DNA of 64,000 bases from Nakamurella leprariae (GTDB taxonomy: Bacteria > Actinomycetota > Actinomycetes > Mycobacteriales > Nakamurellaceae): assembly GCF_016918035.1 (NCBI RefSeq), contig NZ_JAERWK010000006.1:62001-126000 (forward strand), given 5' to 3'. Shown here in pieces: positions 53,299 through 63,606 of the stretch. Below the pieces are notes generated by a model. The model did not search any database. It saw only the letters and a program-made list of their open reading frames with translations, and was not told where the DNA came from. The position numbers and the translations under genes are program-made. Numbering within the stretch: position 1 is the first letter of the stretch; each line of letters begins with the position of its first letter.

Positions 53299-54167
53299 CC
53301 CGGTTCGGGCCTGCCGGATCGACGCCCACGGCGGCGAACCGGCGGCGGCGGGTCGACCGCGCACATCAGCCCCGACCCCGACAACCCCGCCACGAACCAG
53401 CGCTGCAGCAGCACGAACATCACCAGCAGCGGCACACTGGACAGCAACGCCATGGCCATCATCCCGCCGTAGTCGGCGTCGTACTGGCTCTGCAGGTACC
53501 GCAGCGCCACCGGGAGCGTGTACAGGTCCGGGTCGCGCAGGGCGATGAGCGGCCACAGGAAGTCGTTCCACTGCGTCATGAACGCCAGCAGGGTCATCAC
53601 CGCCAGCAGCGGACGGGACAGCGGCAGCACGACCCGGCGGAACGCCCCGAGCGTGGTGCAGCCGTCCACCCTCGCTGCGTCGACCAGCTCGTCCGGCACG
53701 GCCAGGAAGAACTGCCGGGCCAGGAACACGCCGAGCGCGGTCGAGGCCGACGGCAGGATCACCGCCCAGAAGAAGCCGACCAGGCCGAGGGCCGAGACCA
53801 CCTGGAACTGCGGGATGATCACCGCCTGGCTGGGCACCATCAGCGTGGCCAGCACCGCGACGAGCGCGATCGTGCGGCCGCGGAACCGCAGCTTGGCCAG
53901 CGCGTACCCGGCCAGCAGGTTCACCGTCACCGACAGCACCGTGGTCAGACCCGCCACCAGCAGCGCGTTGCCGAACCACCGCGCGATCGGGAACGTCTCG
54001 AACAGGTCGGTGAAGTTGGCCAGCGTCCACTGACCCGGCCACAGGCTGGCCCCGCCGTTGAACAGCAGGTCCCGCGGCGTGAACGCGACCACCAGCATCG
54101 CGTACAGGGGAAGGGCGAAGACGACGGCGACGACGGTGCAGACCGTCACCCGGACCCAGGTCGGCAT
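53082..54167 (-). CDS. Sugar ABC transporter permease (CUT1 MalG type) with read-through tail
   Basis: A 361-residue frame. Residues ~1-270 are a normal six-helix CUT1 permease with the EAA loop DELVDAARVDGCTTLGAFRR followed by VVLPLSRPLLAVMTLLAF. The family usually ends soon after RWFVAGLSGSGL, but here the frame continues for ~90 low-complexity residues, antisense to the last 217 bases of the GldA-like gene. The natural stop near 53370 seems to be lost, by mutation or base error. ATG 54165-54167 overlaps the partner permease gene's stop. Confidence 0.85.
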   Translation of the reverse strand: MPTWVRVTVCTVVAVVFALPLYAMLVVAFTPRDLLFNGGASLWPGQWTLANFTDLFETFPIARWFGNALLVAGLTTVLSVTVNLLAGYALAKLRFRGRTIALVAVLATLMVPSQAVIIPQFQVVSALGLVGFFWAVILPSASTALGVFLARQFFLAVPDELVDAARVDGCTTLGAFRRVVLPLSRPLLAVMTLLAFMTQWNDFLWPLIALRDPDLYTLPVALRYLQSQYDADYGGMMAMALLSSVPLLVMFVLLQRWFVAGLSGSGLMCAVDPPPPVRRRGRRSGRPEPGHRAADQPSTERMAAATVAAVTSALVLRTCGAFAVAVASAPISASVGSPMPSSPSEVGSPTTRSSRVTSPTT

Positions 54168-55129
54168 CAGCGCTCCCGCCGGCGGTTGGTGCGGAGCTGC
54201 ACGGCGGTGATGACCAGCGTGAGCAGGAACAGGACGATGCCGACGGTGGCGCCGTAGCCGAAGTTCCGGGCCGGGCCGAACCCCTGGTTGTAGGCGTAGG
54301 TGACCAGCATGGTGGTCGAGTAGCCCGGTCCACCGTTGGTCATCACGTAGACGATGTCGAAGATCTGGAACGACCAGATCATGTTGATGACGACGAGGAA
54401 GAACGTGGTCGGCCGCAAGGTCGGCACGATCATCTTGCGGATCAGCACCCAGGTGTTGGCCCCGTCGACGGTGGCCGCCTCGAGCATCTCCTGGTCCACG
54501 TCCTGCAGGGCGGCCAGGTAGATGAGCGTCGCGAACCCGATGCGTGTCCAGAGGACCACCACGATCACCGAGATCATGGCCAGCGTGCCGTTGCTCTGCC
54601 ACGACACCGGCCCGAGCCCGAGGTCGCGCAGGACGCTGTTGACGATGCCGATCGACTCATCGAACAGCAGCAGGCCGATCAGCGCGACGACCACGGTGCT
54701 GACCACCACCGGCAGGTAGACGATGGTGCGGAACACCGTCCGGGCCGGCATGGCCTTGTCCAGCAGCAGCGCCAGGGCCAGGCCGACCACGACGGTGACC
54801 GGGACGGTCGCCACCGTGAAGACCAGCGTGTTGATCGTGGCCCGCCAGAACACCGGGTCGCCGAGCAGCCGGGTGATGTTGTCCAGGCCGTTCCAGGTGC
54901 CCGGACCGAAGGGCCGCTTGGCCTGGAAGCTCAGCACGAACGCCCAGACCAGCGGCACGAGCAGGAACAGCACGATCAGGATGGCGTTCGGGGCGAGCAT
55001 GCCCCAGGCGGTACGGGCGTCGCCGCGGCGGGTGTCGGCCCGCCGACCGGGCTCCGGGGCACTCGGGGCCGCAGGCCGCAACGCGTCCTGGCGGGCCGTC
55101 GTCCCGACCGGCTTGTCGGTCATCGTCAT
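54167..55129 (-). CDS. Sugar ABC transporter permease (CUT1 MalF type)
   Basis: A 320-residue membrane permease with six core helices after a ~55-residue disordered start. The EAA motif is QEMLEAATVDGANTWVLIRK and the C-terminal YVMTNGGPGYSTTMLVTYAY segment is typical of MalF-type subunits. It pairs with the MalG-type subunit. ATG 55127-55129 overlaps the SBP gene's stop (ATGA). No ATPase gene is present, so a shared MsiK-like ATPase elsewhere is expected, as is common in actinobacteria. Confidence 0.9.
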   Translation of the reverse strand: MTMTDKPVGTTARQDALRPAAPSAPEPGRRADTRRGDARTAWGMLAPNAILIVLFLLVPLVWAFVLSFQAKRPFGPGTWNGLDNITRLLGDPVFWRATINTLVFTVATVPVTVVVGLALALLLDKAMPARTVFRTIVYLPVVVSTVVVALIGLLLFDESIGIVNSVLRDLGLGPVSWQSNGTLAMISVIVVVLWTRIGFATLIYLAALQDVDQEMLEAATVDGANTWVLIRKMIVPTLRPTTFFLVVINMIWSFQIFDIVYVMTNGGPGYSTTMLVTYAYNQGFGPARNFGYGATVGIVLFLLTLVITAVQLRTNRRRER

Positions 55130-56478
55130 GACGGGGCCTCCGCCTCGTTGAGCGTGGCGCTCGCGTCGATCTGGTCGGCGATGGCGGCCAGGGTGTCCTC
55201 GACCGAGGCGTTGCCGATGAAGCACTGCTCCAGCTCGTCGGCCAGGGTGTTGTTGATCTCCGCGAACGTCGGGGTGGTGACGTCCCGGACGTCGGCGTCG
55301 GTGATGGTGCCGATCATGTCGGTGTAGACCGGCATCAACTCGCCGCCGAGCACGAACTCCAGCGGCTGTTCCAGCACCGAGGTCCGGGTCGGCAGCAGCA
55401 CCGCCGCCTGGCAGAAGTCCCGCATCTGTTCCGGCGCGGCCATGAAGTTCAGGTAGTCGGCGGCCAGATCGGGTTGCACCACCGCGTGGTTGGCCACCAG
55501 CGCGTTGCCGCCCAGCTCACTCGCCCGGCGGACGTCCCGCGGCTGATACGTCACCGCGTACCCGAACCGGTCGCCGATGGTCTCGGCGAACGTGGGCAGC
55601 AGGAAGTTGCCGGCGAAGACCATGGCCAGCCGGCCTGAAGTGAACAGCGCATCCGGGTAGGTGCTGGCCCGGGTCGACGTCGCCGGCGGCACCCAGCCCC
55701 GCTCGAAGAAGGACCGGGTGAACTCCAGGGCCTTGCGGCCCGCGTCGCCGTCCAGCAACCGGGAGGTCTGCAGGTCCTCGGAGTACAGCTGGCCACCGGC
55801 CTCGAACAGCCACGTGAGCCAACGGAACGCCCCGAAGGCCTGCCAGTTCACCGCGAACGGGGCCGTGTCCAGCGGGGCCGCGTCCCGGAGCCGGTCGGCG
55901 ACCTGGCCGAACTCCTCCCACGACCAGGCGTCCTCCGGCCGGTCCGGCACGGTGATGCCCACCGCGTCCAGGGCGTCCGGCCGGTACATCAGCGCCGAGG
56001 TGTCGACGTGCTGCGGGACCCCGAACATCCGCCCACCCGAGCTGACCGCCCGCCGGTAGGCCGGGCTCAGGTCGCCGGCCAGTTCGGTGGTGGCGTCGGT
56101 GATGTCGAGCAGCTGCCCGGTGGCCGCGTACAGGCCCATGGTCGGGTAGTCGACCCGCCAGATGTCCGGCGCGGTCCCGGCCAGCAGGCCGGAGTCGACG
56201 GCGGTGAGCGCCTCGGCGAAGGGCACATAGGTCACCTGCACGGTGATGCCCGGCCGCTGCTGCTCGAACCGGCGGGCCAGGTCCTGGTACAGCTGCCCCT
56301 CCACCTCGGTGCCGTAGACCTGGACGGTCAGCCGGTCGCGGACGCCGCCGTCGGTGGACGACACCCGCCGGGTCAGGCCGGCGCAGCCGCTCAGCCCGGC
56401 CAGGGCGGTCATCGCCGCCCCCAGGCCTCCGGCCAGGACGGTGCGGCGAGGCAACCGCCGGGGTCCGGCATCGATCAT
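55126..56478 (-). CDS. Sugar ABC transporter substrate-binding lipoprotein
   Basis: A 450-residue family-1 solute-binding protein. The export signal combines twin arginines (RRLPRRTVLAGG) with a lipobox ending in LSGC (Cys ~34), so it is probably a Tat lipoprotein. The mature domain has LTVQVYGTEVEGQLYQDLAR, PDIWRVDYPTMGLYAATGQL and LGGNALVANHAVVQPDLAAD. ATG 56476-56478 follows GAGGA. It is the first gene of the SBP-permease-permease set, which converges on the IclR operon and could supply its sugar, though the operon has its own MFS porter. Confidence 0.9.
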   Translation of the reverse strand: MIDAGPRRLPRRTVLAGGLGAAMTALAGLSGCAGLTRRVSSTDGGVRDRLTVQVYGTEVEGQLYQDLARRFEQQRPGITVQVTYVPFAEALTAVDSGLLAGTAPDIWRVDYPTMGLYAATGQLLDITDATTELAGDLSPAYRRAVSSGGRMFGVPQHVDTSALMYRPDALDAVGITVPDRPEDAWSWEEFGQVADRLRDAAPLDTAPFAVNWQAFGAFRWLTWLFEAGGQLYSEDLQTSRLLDGDAGRKALEFTRSFFERGWVPPATSTRASTYPDALFTSGRLAMVFAGNFLLPTFAETIGDRFGYAVTYQPRDVRRASELGGNALVANHAVVQPDLAADYLNFMAAPEQMRDFCQAAVLLPTRTSVLEQPLEFVLGGELMPVYTDMIGTITDADVRDVTTPTFAEINNTLADELEQCFIGNASVEDTLAAIADQIDASATLNEAEAPS

Positions 56479-56698
56479 GGTTCCGTCCTCGGGGCTGGTG
56501 GGCGGTGCACGGCGGTCGCACCGTCGGGCGGGTACCCCGCCACCGGGGGTTCCAGATGCACACCGTGAGAGCGGATCCGATGGCCCACACCTTGTTTCGG
56601 CCCTGACGGGACAGGGAAGCCGCCCGTTCGGCCGGTCGCACGTGGCGGCACCTCCCGGTCCGACCGCGCCGCAAGCGGGACCACCGACGGTGATCGGC

Positions 56699-56932
56699 AT
56701 GAAGGCACGCCGCATCTCCCTGTCCCTGCTGACCCTGGTGGATGAGCCGGACGACCTCACCGACACTCCCACCGACGTCACCGAGGCGGCCATCGTGTGC
56801 CACCTGTCGGGTGAGGAGCAGGGCTTCTGGTTCCGCGGCACCGACGCGGTCGTGGTGTCGGTGCAGGGCACCGAGACGCCGACCACGGCGTTGAGCATGG
56901 TCGCCGATCTGCCGCTGGTCACCGCGTCCTGA
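56699..56932 (+). CDS. Small hypothetical protein
   Basis: A 77-residue frame from ATG 56699, rich in G/C at third positions and coherent in composition (for example TDVTEAAIVCHLSGEEQGFW). No family is recognised and there are no membrane helices. A GTG three codons earlier is also possible. It is divergent from the sugar SBP gene and converges with the ybaK-like gene. It may be spurious. The 220 bases upstream (56479-56698) hold the SBP promoter region, in which I see no clear operator. Confidence 0.45.
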   Translation: MKARRISLSLLTLVDEPDDLTDTPTDVTEAAIVCHLSGEEQGFWFRGTDAVVVSVQGTETPTTALSMVADLPLVTAS

Positions 56933-56958
56933 CGGCTGGTCGGACTGCGGCCGCGGGC

Positions 56959-57549
56959 TCAGCCGACCGGCCGGGCCAGCCCCTCGATCAGCTCGGCCTG
57001 CGGCAGCCGGGCCAGGTCGGCGCCGTCGATCACCAGCTTGGATCCGCGGATGCCGGAGCCGATGACCACCGGCCCCGCCGCGGCGACGGCCGCGTCGACG
57101 AGGATCGGCCAGTCGGTGGGCAGGCCGATCGGGGTGATCCCGCCGTACTCCATCCCGCTCCGGGCCACCGCCGCCTCCATCGGTGCGAAGGAGATCTTGC
57201 GGACGTCCAGTCGGCGGCGCAGCACCCCGTTCACATCGGCCCGGGTGGTGGCCAGCACGATCGCCGCGGCCCACCGTTCCTGTCCCTCCCGCTTGCCGGC
57301 GACCAGCACGCAGTTGGCCGAGGCCGCGGCGGGCACGTCGTACGCGGCGCAGAACGCCGCCGTGTCGGCCAGATCCGCGTCGATGGCGGCCACGCCCACC
57401 GGTCCGAGCCCGGCGGAGACGGCCGGGTCGCGCAGGGCCGCCCGGACCGGGTCGGCCAGCAGCTCGGGCACGTCGAGGGCGGGCTGCCAGTGCAGTGAGC
57501 CGAGGACTGGGAGGGGGCGACCGTCGGCAGTGTCGTCGTGCAGGGCCAT
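56959..57549 (-). CDS. YbaK/aminoacyl-tRNA deacylase-domain protein
   Basis: A 196-residue editing-domain protein that should hydrolyse mischarged aminoacyl-tRNA (Cys-tRNA-Pro in YbaK itself). Supporting motifs are ASANCVLVAGKREGQERWAA with the conserved Lys, TRADVNGVLRRRLDVRKISF, and the family's GGITPIGLPTDWPILVD. The length and motif order are normal. ATG 57547-57549 starts it. The 268 bases upstream (57550-57817) show no gene. Confidence 0.87.
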   Translation of the reverse strand: MALHDDTADGRPLPVLGSLHWQPALDVPELLADPVRAALRDPAVSAGLGPVGVAAIDADLADTAAFCAAYDVPAAASANCVLVAGKREGQERWAAAIVLATTRADVNGVLRRRLDVRKISFAPMEAAVARSGMEYGGITPIGLPTDWPILVDAAVAAAGPVVIGSGIRGSKLVIDGADLARLPQAELIEGLARPVG

Positions 57550-57817
57550 GACGGTCAGCGTGCCATCCAGCGCGATCGTCGCGTGGGCAGCCCGGCGATC
57601 GCCGGCGACGGCGCGCGGGTCGCAGCGTCCGCTCGGTCCGACGAGATCTTCTCATCGGGCTCTCATCCTGGCTTCCGCGGCGCGGCCCACGGTGGTCGCC
57701 TGGCGACGTGCCGTTCCGCGCGTCCGGCGGCGTCGTCAGTGCTCGTGGTCGGCGCATCCGCTCACGATCTGGCCGACCACCTCGGACAGGAGTGATGGTC
57801 CCCCACATGGTCACGCG

Positions 57818-58542
<725 letters not shown>

Positions 58543-58547
58543 TCAAG

Positions 58548-59858
58548 TCACCACTGCAGGCCGCTGCCGGTCTGGTACTCGATGACCCGGGTCTCGAAGA
58601 AGTTCTTCTCCTTCTTGAGATCCATCATCTCGCTCATCCACGGGAACGGGTTGTCCACATCGGGGAACAGCGGGGCCAGGCCGATCTGCACGCATCGCCG
58701 GTTGGTGATGAAGTGCATGTACCGCTCGCACTGCTCGGCGTTCAGCCCCAGCATGCCGGTCGGCATGGTGTCCCGGCCGTAGGCGATCTCGAGTTCGCAG
58801 GCGTCGGCGAGCATCTGGCGGACCTCGGCCTGGAACTCCGACGACCACAGGTGCGGGTTCTCGATCTTGATCTGGTTGATCACGTCGATGCCGAAGTTCA
58901 GGTGGATCGACTCGTCCCGCAGGATGTACTGGTACTGCTCGGCGATGCCGACCATCTTGTTGCGCCGGCCGAGCGACAGGATCTGCGCGAACCCGGTGTA
59001 GAACCACATGCCCTCGAACACCACGTAGAAGGCGATGAGGTCACGCAGGAAGGCCTGGTCGGCCTCCGGCGTCCCGGTGCGGAAGTCCGGGTCCTCCAGG
59101 TGCTGGGTGTACTGCAGCGCCCAGGCGTCCTTGGCGGTGATCGACGGCACCTCCCGGTACATGTTGAACAGCTCGCCCTCGTCCAGGCCGAGCGACGTGC
59201 AGATGTACTGGAACGTGTGGGTGTGCACGGCCTCCTCGAAGGCCTGCCGCAGCAGGTACTGGCGGCACTCCGGGTTGGTCAGCTGCCGGTACACGGCCAG
59301 CACGATGTTGTTGGCCACCAACGACTCCGCCGTGGCGAAGAAGCCCAGGTTGCGCTTGAGCATCGTCCGCTCGGCCTCGGTCAGACCGGTGCCGGTCGGA
59401 TCCGCCGGACGCTTCCACAGTGCGATGTCCGCCTGCATGGACACCTCGGTGGGCATCCAGTGGTTGTTGCAGCCGGCCAGGTACTTCTCCCACGCCCACC
59501 CGTACTTCAGCGGGAGCAGCTGGTTGACGTCGGCCCGGGCGTTGATCATCGCCTTCTCGCTCACCGACACCCGGCCGCCGCCGGCGTCGATGGACCCCAG
59601 GCCGGTACCCGACTGGGCGCCCGCAGCATCCGTCGCGGCGTCCGCTGCCGCGCCGGTCGGGGAGACCGCCGGCGCCCCCGACGGCAGCCCCGACGGCGGT
59701 CCCGATGGCACGGCGGCGACGGCGGTCTCGCCTGCGGCTCCGTGCGGCCGGGCCGGCGGCTCGGCGGTCAGCGTGGCCGTCGGTGACCCGGCCGGATCCG
59801 GAGATCCCGGGGTCGAGCCGGTGGCCGGCGCGTCGAAGGAGTTCCAGAAGTCACTCAC
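58548..59858 (-). CDS. nrdB: Ribonucleotide reductase small subunit (class I)
   Basis: A 436-residue radical-generating subunit. The di-metal ligands are in [14 protein letters not shown] (Glu), [16 protein letters not shown] (EExxH), [14 protein letters not shown] (Glu) and [12 protein letters not shown] (ExxH). The C-terminal peptide [15 protein letters not shown] binds the large subunit and carries the radical-transfer Tyr. The first ~95 residues are a Pro/Ala/Gly/Ser-rich extension not part of the fold. GTG 59856-59858 overlaps the nrdA stop (GTGA). It is controlled with nrdA by the upstream B12 riboswitch and NrdR boxes. Confidence 0.94.
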   Translation of the reverse strand: MSDFWNSFDAPATGSTPGSPDPAGSPTATLTAEPPARPHGAAGETAVAAVPSGPPSGLPSGAPAVSPTGAAADAATDAAGAQSGTGLGSIDAGGGRVSVSEKAMINARADVNQLLPLKYGWAWEKYLAGCNNHWMPTEVSMQADIALWKRPADPTGTGLTEAERTMLKRNLGFFATAESLVANNIVLAVYRQLTNPECRQYLLRQAFEEAVHTHTFQYICTSLGLDEGELFNMYREVPSITAKDAWALQYTQHLEDPDFRTGTPEADQAFLRDLIAFYVVFEGMWFYTGFAQILSLGRRNKMVGIAEQYQYILRDESIHLNFGIDVINQIKIENPHLWSSEFQAEVRQMLADACELEIAYGRDTMPTGMLGLNAEQCERYMHFITNRRCVQIGLAPLFPDVDNPFPWMSEMMDLKKEKNFFETRVIEYQTGSGLQW

Positions 59859-62800
59859 TGGCAGGCCTCGCAATCGGGATCGTCGACGGAGCACACCGCG
59901 CCGGGAGTCGCGTCGAGCACGAACTCCGGAGCGGGCGCGAGGGTCGGAGCCGGCGCCGGGGCAGCCGGCGCCTGGGCCACCGCCACCGGGCTCGGCGCCG
60001 GAGCAACCGCCGCCGGGGCGACCACCGCGGTCGCCGGGGCGGCAGGCTGGGTGGGGAGCGCGGCGACCGCGTTGAGCTTGCCGTCGGTGCCGCGCAGCGT
60101 CGACTTCTCGACGTGGGTGGCCGAGGTGGACCGCAGGTAGTAGGTGGTCTTGCAGCCGGTCCGCCAGGCCAGCCGGTACAACTCATCCAGCTTGCGGCCG
60201 TTCGGGGCGGCCACGTACAGGTTCAGCGACTGCGCCTGGTCGATCCACTTCTGCCGGCGCGACGCGGCGTGGACCAGCCAGGAGCCGTCGACCTCGAACG
60301 CCGTGGCGAACAGCTCCTTGACGTCCTGCGGGATCCGGTCGATCGGCCACAGCGACCCGTCGAAGTACTTCAGGTCGGCCACCATCACCTCGTCCCACAG
60401 CCCGCGCTCCTTGAGCACCCGCACGAGATGCTCGTTGACCACCGTGAAGTCGCCGCTCATGTTGGACTTGACGTACAGGTTCCGGTACGTCGGCTCGATC
60501 GACTGGGAGACGCCGACGATGTTGGAGATGGTCGCGGTCGGGGCGATGGCCATCACGTTGGAGTTGCGCATGCCCTGCCGGAGCACTTTCTGCCGCAACG
60601 CGTCCCAGTCCAGCCGGGTGGTGGTGTCCTGGTCGAGGTCACCGCCGCGGTGCTCGGCCAGGATGGCCACCGAGTCGATGGGCAGCACGCCCCGGCTCCA
60701 CAGGGAGCCGTCGTAGGAGGCGTACCGGCCCCGCTCGGCGGCCAGGTCGCTGGAGGCGGAGATGGCGAACCAGGACAGCTGTTCCATCGAGGTGTCGGCG
60801 AACTCGACCGCGCCGGCCGAGGCGTACGGCAGGCCGAGGGTGACCAGCGCGTCGGCGAAGCCCATCAGCCCGAGGCCGACCGGCCGGTGCCGCAGGTTCG
60901 ACCGCCGGGCCGACGGCACGGTGTAGAGGTTGATGTCGATGACGTTGTCCAGCATCCGGACCGCGGTGGTCACGGTGCGGCGCAGCCGCTCGACGTCCAG
61001 CCCGTCGGCGGTGACGTGCGCGGCCAGGTTCACCGAACCCAGGTTGCAGACCGCGGTCTCGGCCTGATCACCGCTGCGGGTGTTCAGGGTGATCTCGGTG
61101 CACAGGTTGGACGAGTGCACCACGCCGACGTGCTGTTGCGGGGAGCGCAGGTTGCACGGGTCCTTGAAGGTGATCCACGGGTGCCCGGTCTCGAACAGCG
61201 CGGTGAGCATCTTGCGCCACAGGTCGACGGCGTCGACGCGGCGGAACACCCGCAGCTCGCCACGGTCGGCGGCGGCCTCGTACTCGGCGTAGCGCTGGGT
61301 GAACGCGGTGCCGACCAGGTCGTGCAGGTCGGGCGTCTCGTCCGGGCTGAACAGGGTCCACGTCGCGCCCGCCTCGACCCGGCGCAGGAACTCGTCCGGA
61401 ACCCAGTTGGCCGTGTTCATGTCGTGCGTGCGGCGACGCTCGTCACCGGTGTTCTTGCGCAGATCGAGGAACTCCTCGATGTCCACGTGCCAGGTCTCCA
61501 GGTACGCGCACACCGCACCCTTGCGCTTGCCGCCCTGGTTCACCGCCACCGCGGTGTCGTTGGCGATCTTGAGGAACGGGACCACGCCGGAGGACGAGCC
61601 GTTGGTGCCCTTGATGTGCGCACCGATGCCACGGATCGGCGTCCAGTCGTTGCCCAGGCCGCCGGAGAACTTGGCCAGCAGGGCGTTGTTGCGGATGGAG
61701 GAGAAGATGTCCTCCAGGTCGTCGTCCACCGTGGTCAGGAAGCACGACGACAGCTGCGGCCGGACGGTGCCCGAGTTGAACAGGGTCGGCGTGGAGGCCA
61801 TGAAGAGATGCGACGACAGCAGTCGGTAGAACTCGACGGCGCGGTCCTCGCGGTCGAGCTCCCGCACGGCCAGGCCCATGGCCACCCGCATGAAGAAGAC
61901 CTGCGGCAGCTCGTACCGGGTCCCGTGGGAGTGCAGGAAGTACCGGTCGTACAGGGTCTGCAGGCCGAGGAAGGTGAAGCGGTCGTCGGCGGACGGGTCC
62001 AGGGCGGCACCCAGCCGGTCCAGGTCGAACTCGCCCAGCACCGGGTCGAGCTGGCCCAGTTCGATCCCGCGACGCACGAAGCCGCGCAGCGCTTCCGGGT
62101 ACCGCTGCCGCATCTCGTCGGCGGTGGCCTCGTCCGGCGCTCCGGTCAGGAAGGTGAGCGCCTCCGCGCGCAGAGTGTCGTTCAGCAGCCGGGCGGCCAC
62201 GAACGAGTAGTTCGGCTCGGTCTCCACCAGCACCCGGGCGGCCAGGATCGGCGCGAGACCCAGTTCCTTGGCGGACATCCCGTCGTACAGGTTCTCCCGG
62301 GTGCCGTTCAGCACCGTGGCCGCGTCGACGTCGGCCAGGCCGCGGCAGGCCTCGCCGATGACGACCTCGAGCCGCCGGACGTCGATGGGGGTCCGGCTCC
62401 CGTCGGGGCCGACCACGGTCAGCGGCGCGGCGTCGGCGAGCGGCAGGTCCGTCCCGGCGGACTCCCGCGCGGCCCGGGCCCGGCGGTGCTCCTCGCGGTA
62501 CAGGATGTACGCACGGGCCACCGCCGCGTGCCCGCCGCGCATGAGGGCCAGCTCGACCTGGTCCTGGATCTCCTCCAGGTCGACCGGCCGACCGGAGCCG
62601 GTCCCGTCGGAGAACCGGCGGGTCAGCGTCTCGACCACCGCGTCGGTGAGCTCCACCACGGCGCTGCGCAGTTTGGCCGACTGGCCCGCGGAGCTGCCGT
62701 CGACGGCCAGGAACGCCTTGGTCACCGCGACACTGATCCGGCCCGGGTCGAAGTCGGCGGTGCTGCCGTCGCGGCGGCGGACCCGCGGCGGCGCGACCGA

Positions 62801-62872
62801 CTCGGTGGGGACGACCGACGCTCGCGGCGGCTCTCCCAGCAGGACGTCGGGCAGCGGCTGGGTCTGGGTCAT
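59855..62872 (-). CDS. nrdA: Ribonucleotide reductase large subunit (class I)
   Basis: A 1005-residue catalytic subunit reducing ribonucleoside diphosphates. Residues ~25-215 contain ATP-cone modules ([20 protein letters not shown]; a second cone near 135-215), giving activity control by ATP/dATP. Active-site motifs are [21 protein letters not shown] (radical Cys and Glu), [11 protein letters not shown] and the radical-relay Tyr pair in KTTYYLRS. After an Ala/Pro-rich linker the C-terminus is DDPDCEACQ, whose CxxC relays electrons from thioredoxin. ATG 62870-62872 is preceded by GAGGAGAG. Confidence 0.95.
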   Translation of the reverse strand: MTQTQPLPDVLLGEPPRASVVPTESVAPPRVRRRDGSTADFDPGRISVAVTKAFLAVDGSSAGQSAKLRSAVVELTDAVVETLTRRFSDGTGSGRPVDLEEIQDQVELALMRGGHAAVARAYILYREEHRRARAARESAGTDLPLADAAPLTVVGPDGSRTPIDVRRLEVVIGEACRGLADVDAATVLNGTRENLYDGMSAKELGLAPILAARVLVETEPNYSFVAARLLNDTLRAEALTFLTGAPDEATADEMRQRYPEALRGFVRRGIELGQLDPVLGEFDLDRLGAALDPSADDRFTFLGLQTLYDRYFLHSHGTRYELPQVFFMRVAMGLAVRELDREDRAVEFYRLLSSHLFMASTPTLFNSGTVRPQLSSCFLTTVDDDLEDIFSSIRNNALLAKFSGGLGNDWTPIRGIGAHIKGTNGSSSGVVPFLKIANDTAVAVNQGGKRKGAVCAYLETWHVDIEEFLDLRKNTGDERRRTHDMNTANWVPDEFLRRVEAGATWTLFSPDETPDLHDLVGTAFTQRYAEYEAAADRGELRVFRRVDAVDLWRKMLTALFETGHPWITFKDPCNLRSPQQHVGVVHSSNLCTEITLNTRSGDQAETAVCNLGSVNLAAHVTADGLDVERLRRTVTTAVRMLDNVIDINLYTVPSARRSNLRHRPVGLGLMGFADALVTLGLPYASAGAVEFADTSMEQLSWFAISASSDLAAERGRYASYDGSLWSRGVLPIDSVAILAEHRGGDLDQDTTTRLDWDALRQKVLRQGMRNSNVMAIAPTATISNIVGVSQSIEPTYRNLYVKSNMSGDFTVVNEHLVRVLKERGLWDEVMVADLKYFDGSLWPIDRIPQDVKELFATAFEVDGSWLVHAASRRQKWIDQAQSLNLYVAAPNGRKLDELYRLAWRTGCKTTYYLRSTSATHVEKSTLRGTDGKLNAVAALPTQPAAPATAVVAPAAVAPAPSPVAVAQAPAAPAPAPTLAPAPEFVLDATPGAVCSVDDPDCEACQ

Positions 62873-63019
62873 GCGCTCTCCTCGCGGGCAGATCACCAGG
62901 GGTCGGCGGGCCCGGTGGAGCTGCGGCGAGGTCCCGGCGCCCACGAGCGGACAGCACAGGATCCGCACCGACCCTCCTCCGGGGCACGGCGACGGCGCAC
63001 CCCGGTGGGGTGCGCGCCG

Positions 63020-63221
63020 GCGGCAGGTCTTCGGACTCGTGGGCGACCGGGCACGGACCCGGCCGGATGCCGGGTGCTGCACGGAGTCCTACTGGCCGTC
63101 GCTTCCCAGGAGCCGTCGGCTCCCAGTGCTGTCAGCTCCGGTGGACCGGAGGAGGACGGCGGTCGTTCCCACTCACCGCTGCGGGGCAGTCCCGGATTCG
63201 CGCCGGGTTCCCTCTTGCCGC
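63020..63221 (-). ncRNA. Cobalamin riboswitch controlling nrdAB
   Basis: On the minus strand the leader has the conserved cobalamin-riboswitch segments in order: GGGAACCCGG, a CGCGAATCCGGGACTGCCCC junction, GCAGCGGTGAGTGGGAACGA, a GCACTGGGAGCC...GGCTCCTGGGAAGC stem region, and the B12-box-like end GAGTCCGAAGACCTGCC. The ends pair as GCGGCA / TGCCGC. It ends ~150 bases before nrdA, where G/C-rich hairpins can form the expression platform. In Streptomyces a B12 riboswitch likewise shuts off class Ia nrdAB when B12 is available. Confidence 0.92.
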
Positions 63222-63260
63222 TCCGGGCCTGGATCGGCCGGAGCACCGCTGGTAGCGCAG

Positions 63261-63308
63261 ACCATACATGTACGCGGTCGCCGCGCTCGCAACCCCAACA
63301 TGTAGGGC
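63261..63308. promoter_or_regulatory. Tandem NrdR-like boxes upstream of nrdAB
   Basis: Two 16-base sites, ACCATACATGTACGCG (63261-63276) and CCCCAACATGTAGGGC (63293-63308), share the core ACATGTA. Their centres are 32 bases apart, about three helical turns, which is the spacing of paired NrdR boxes. They lie just upstream of the nrdAB riboswitch, probably over the promoter, and also within reach of the divergent transcript. Confidence 0.55.
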
Positions 63309-63407
63309 GATGGGCGTGTCGACGGTCCTGGCGCCAGACGGCCGGGCCGCGGCCGGTGTGATCCATTCCCGCGTTCCGGACCCGGCGGCCGGTGATACCT
63401 TCCCGCC

Positions 63408-63568
63408 GTCGTGGTGTTCGGGAAGTCGGTGCGACGCCGGCGCGGCCCTCGCCACTGTGATCGGGAGATCACCTCACGTCCCTCCTCCAGGGGGACAGCC
63501 ACTGGGCGCTCGCCGCCTGGGAAGGCGAGGCGATCGCACCACCCGTCAGCCAGGAGACCGGCCACGAC
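63408..63568 (+). ncRNA. Cobalamin riboswitch upstream of the family-5 SBP gene
   Basis: On the plus strand: GGGAAGTCGGTGCGACGCCG, GCGGCCCTCGCCACTGT, GACAGCCACTGGGCG, CTGGGAAGGCGAGGCGA and GTCAGCCAGGAGACCGGCC appear in the canonical cobalamin-riboswitch order. The outer helix is exact: GTCGTGG (63408-63414) with CCACGAC (63562-63568). It ends 39 bases before the SBP start, close enough to mask the ribosome-binding site GTTGGAGGCGA. Confidence 0.95.
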
Positions 63569-63606
63569 ACCCGAAGTCATCCACGAGGTGTTGGAGGCGA
63601 CGTCGA

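Noticed and set aside
59705-63361. Very long open frame on the plus strand across nrdA/nrdB
   Set aside because: It is the antisense shadow of strongly recognisable nrdA and nrdB, and its translation is Gly/Arg/Val-rich without motifs.
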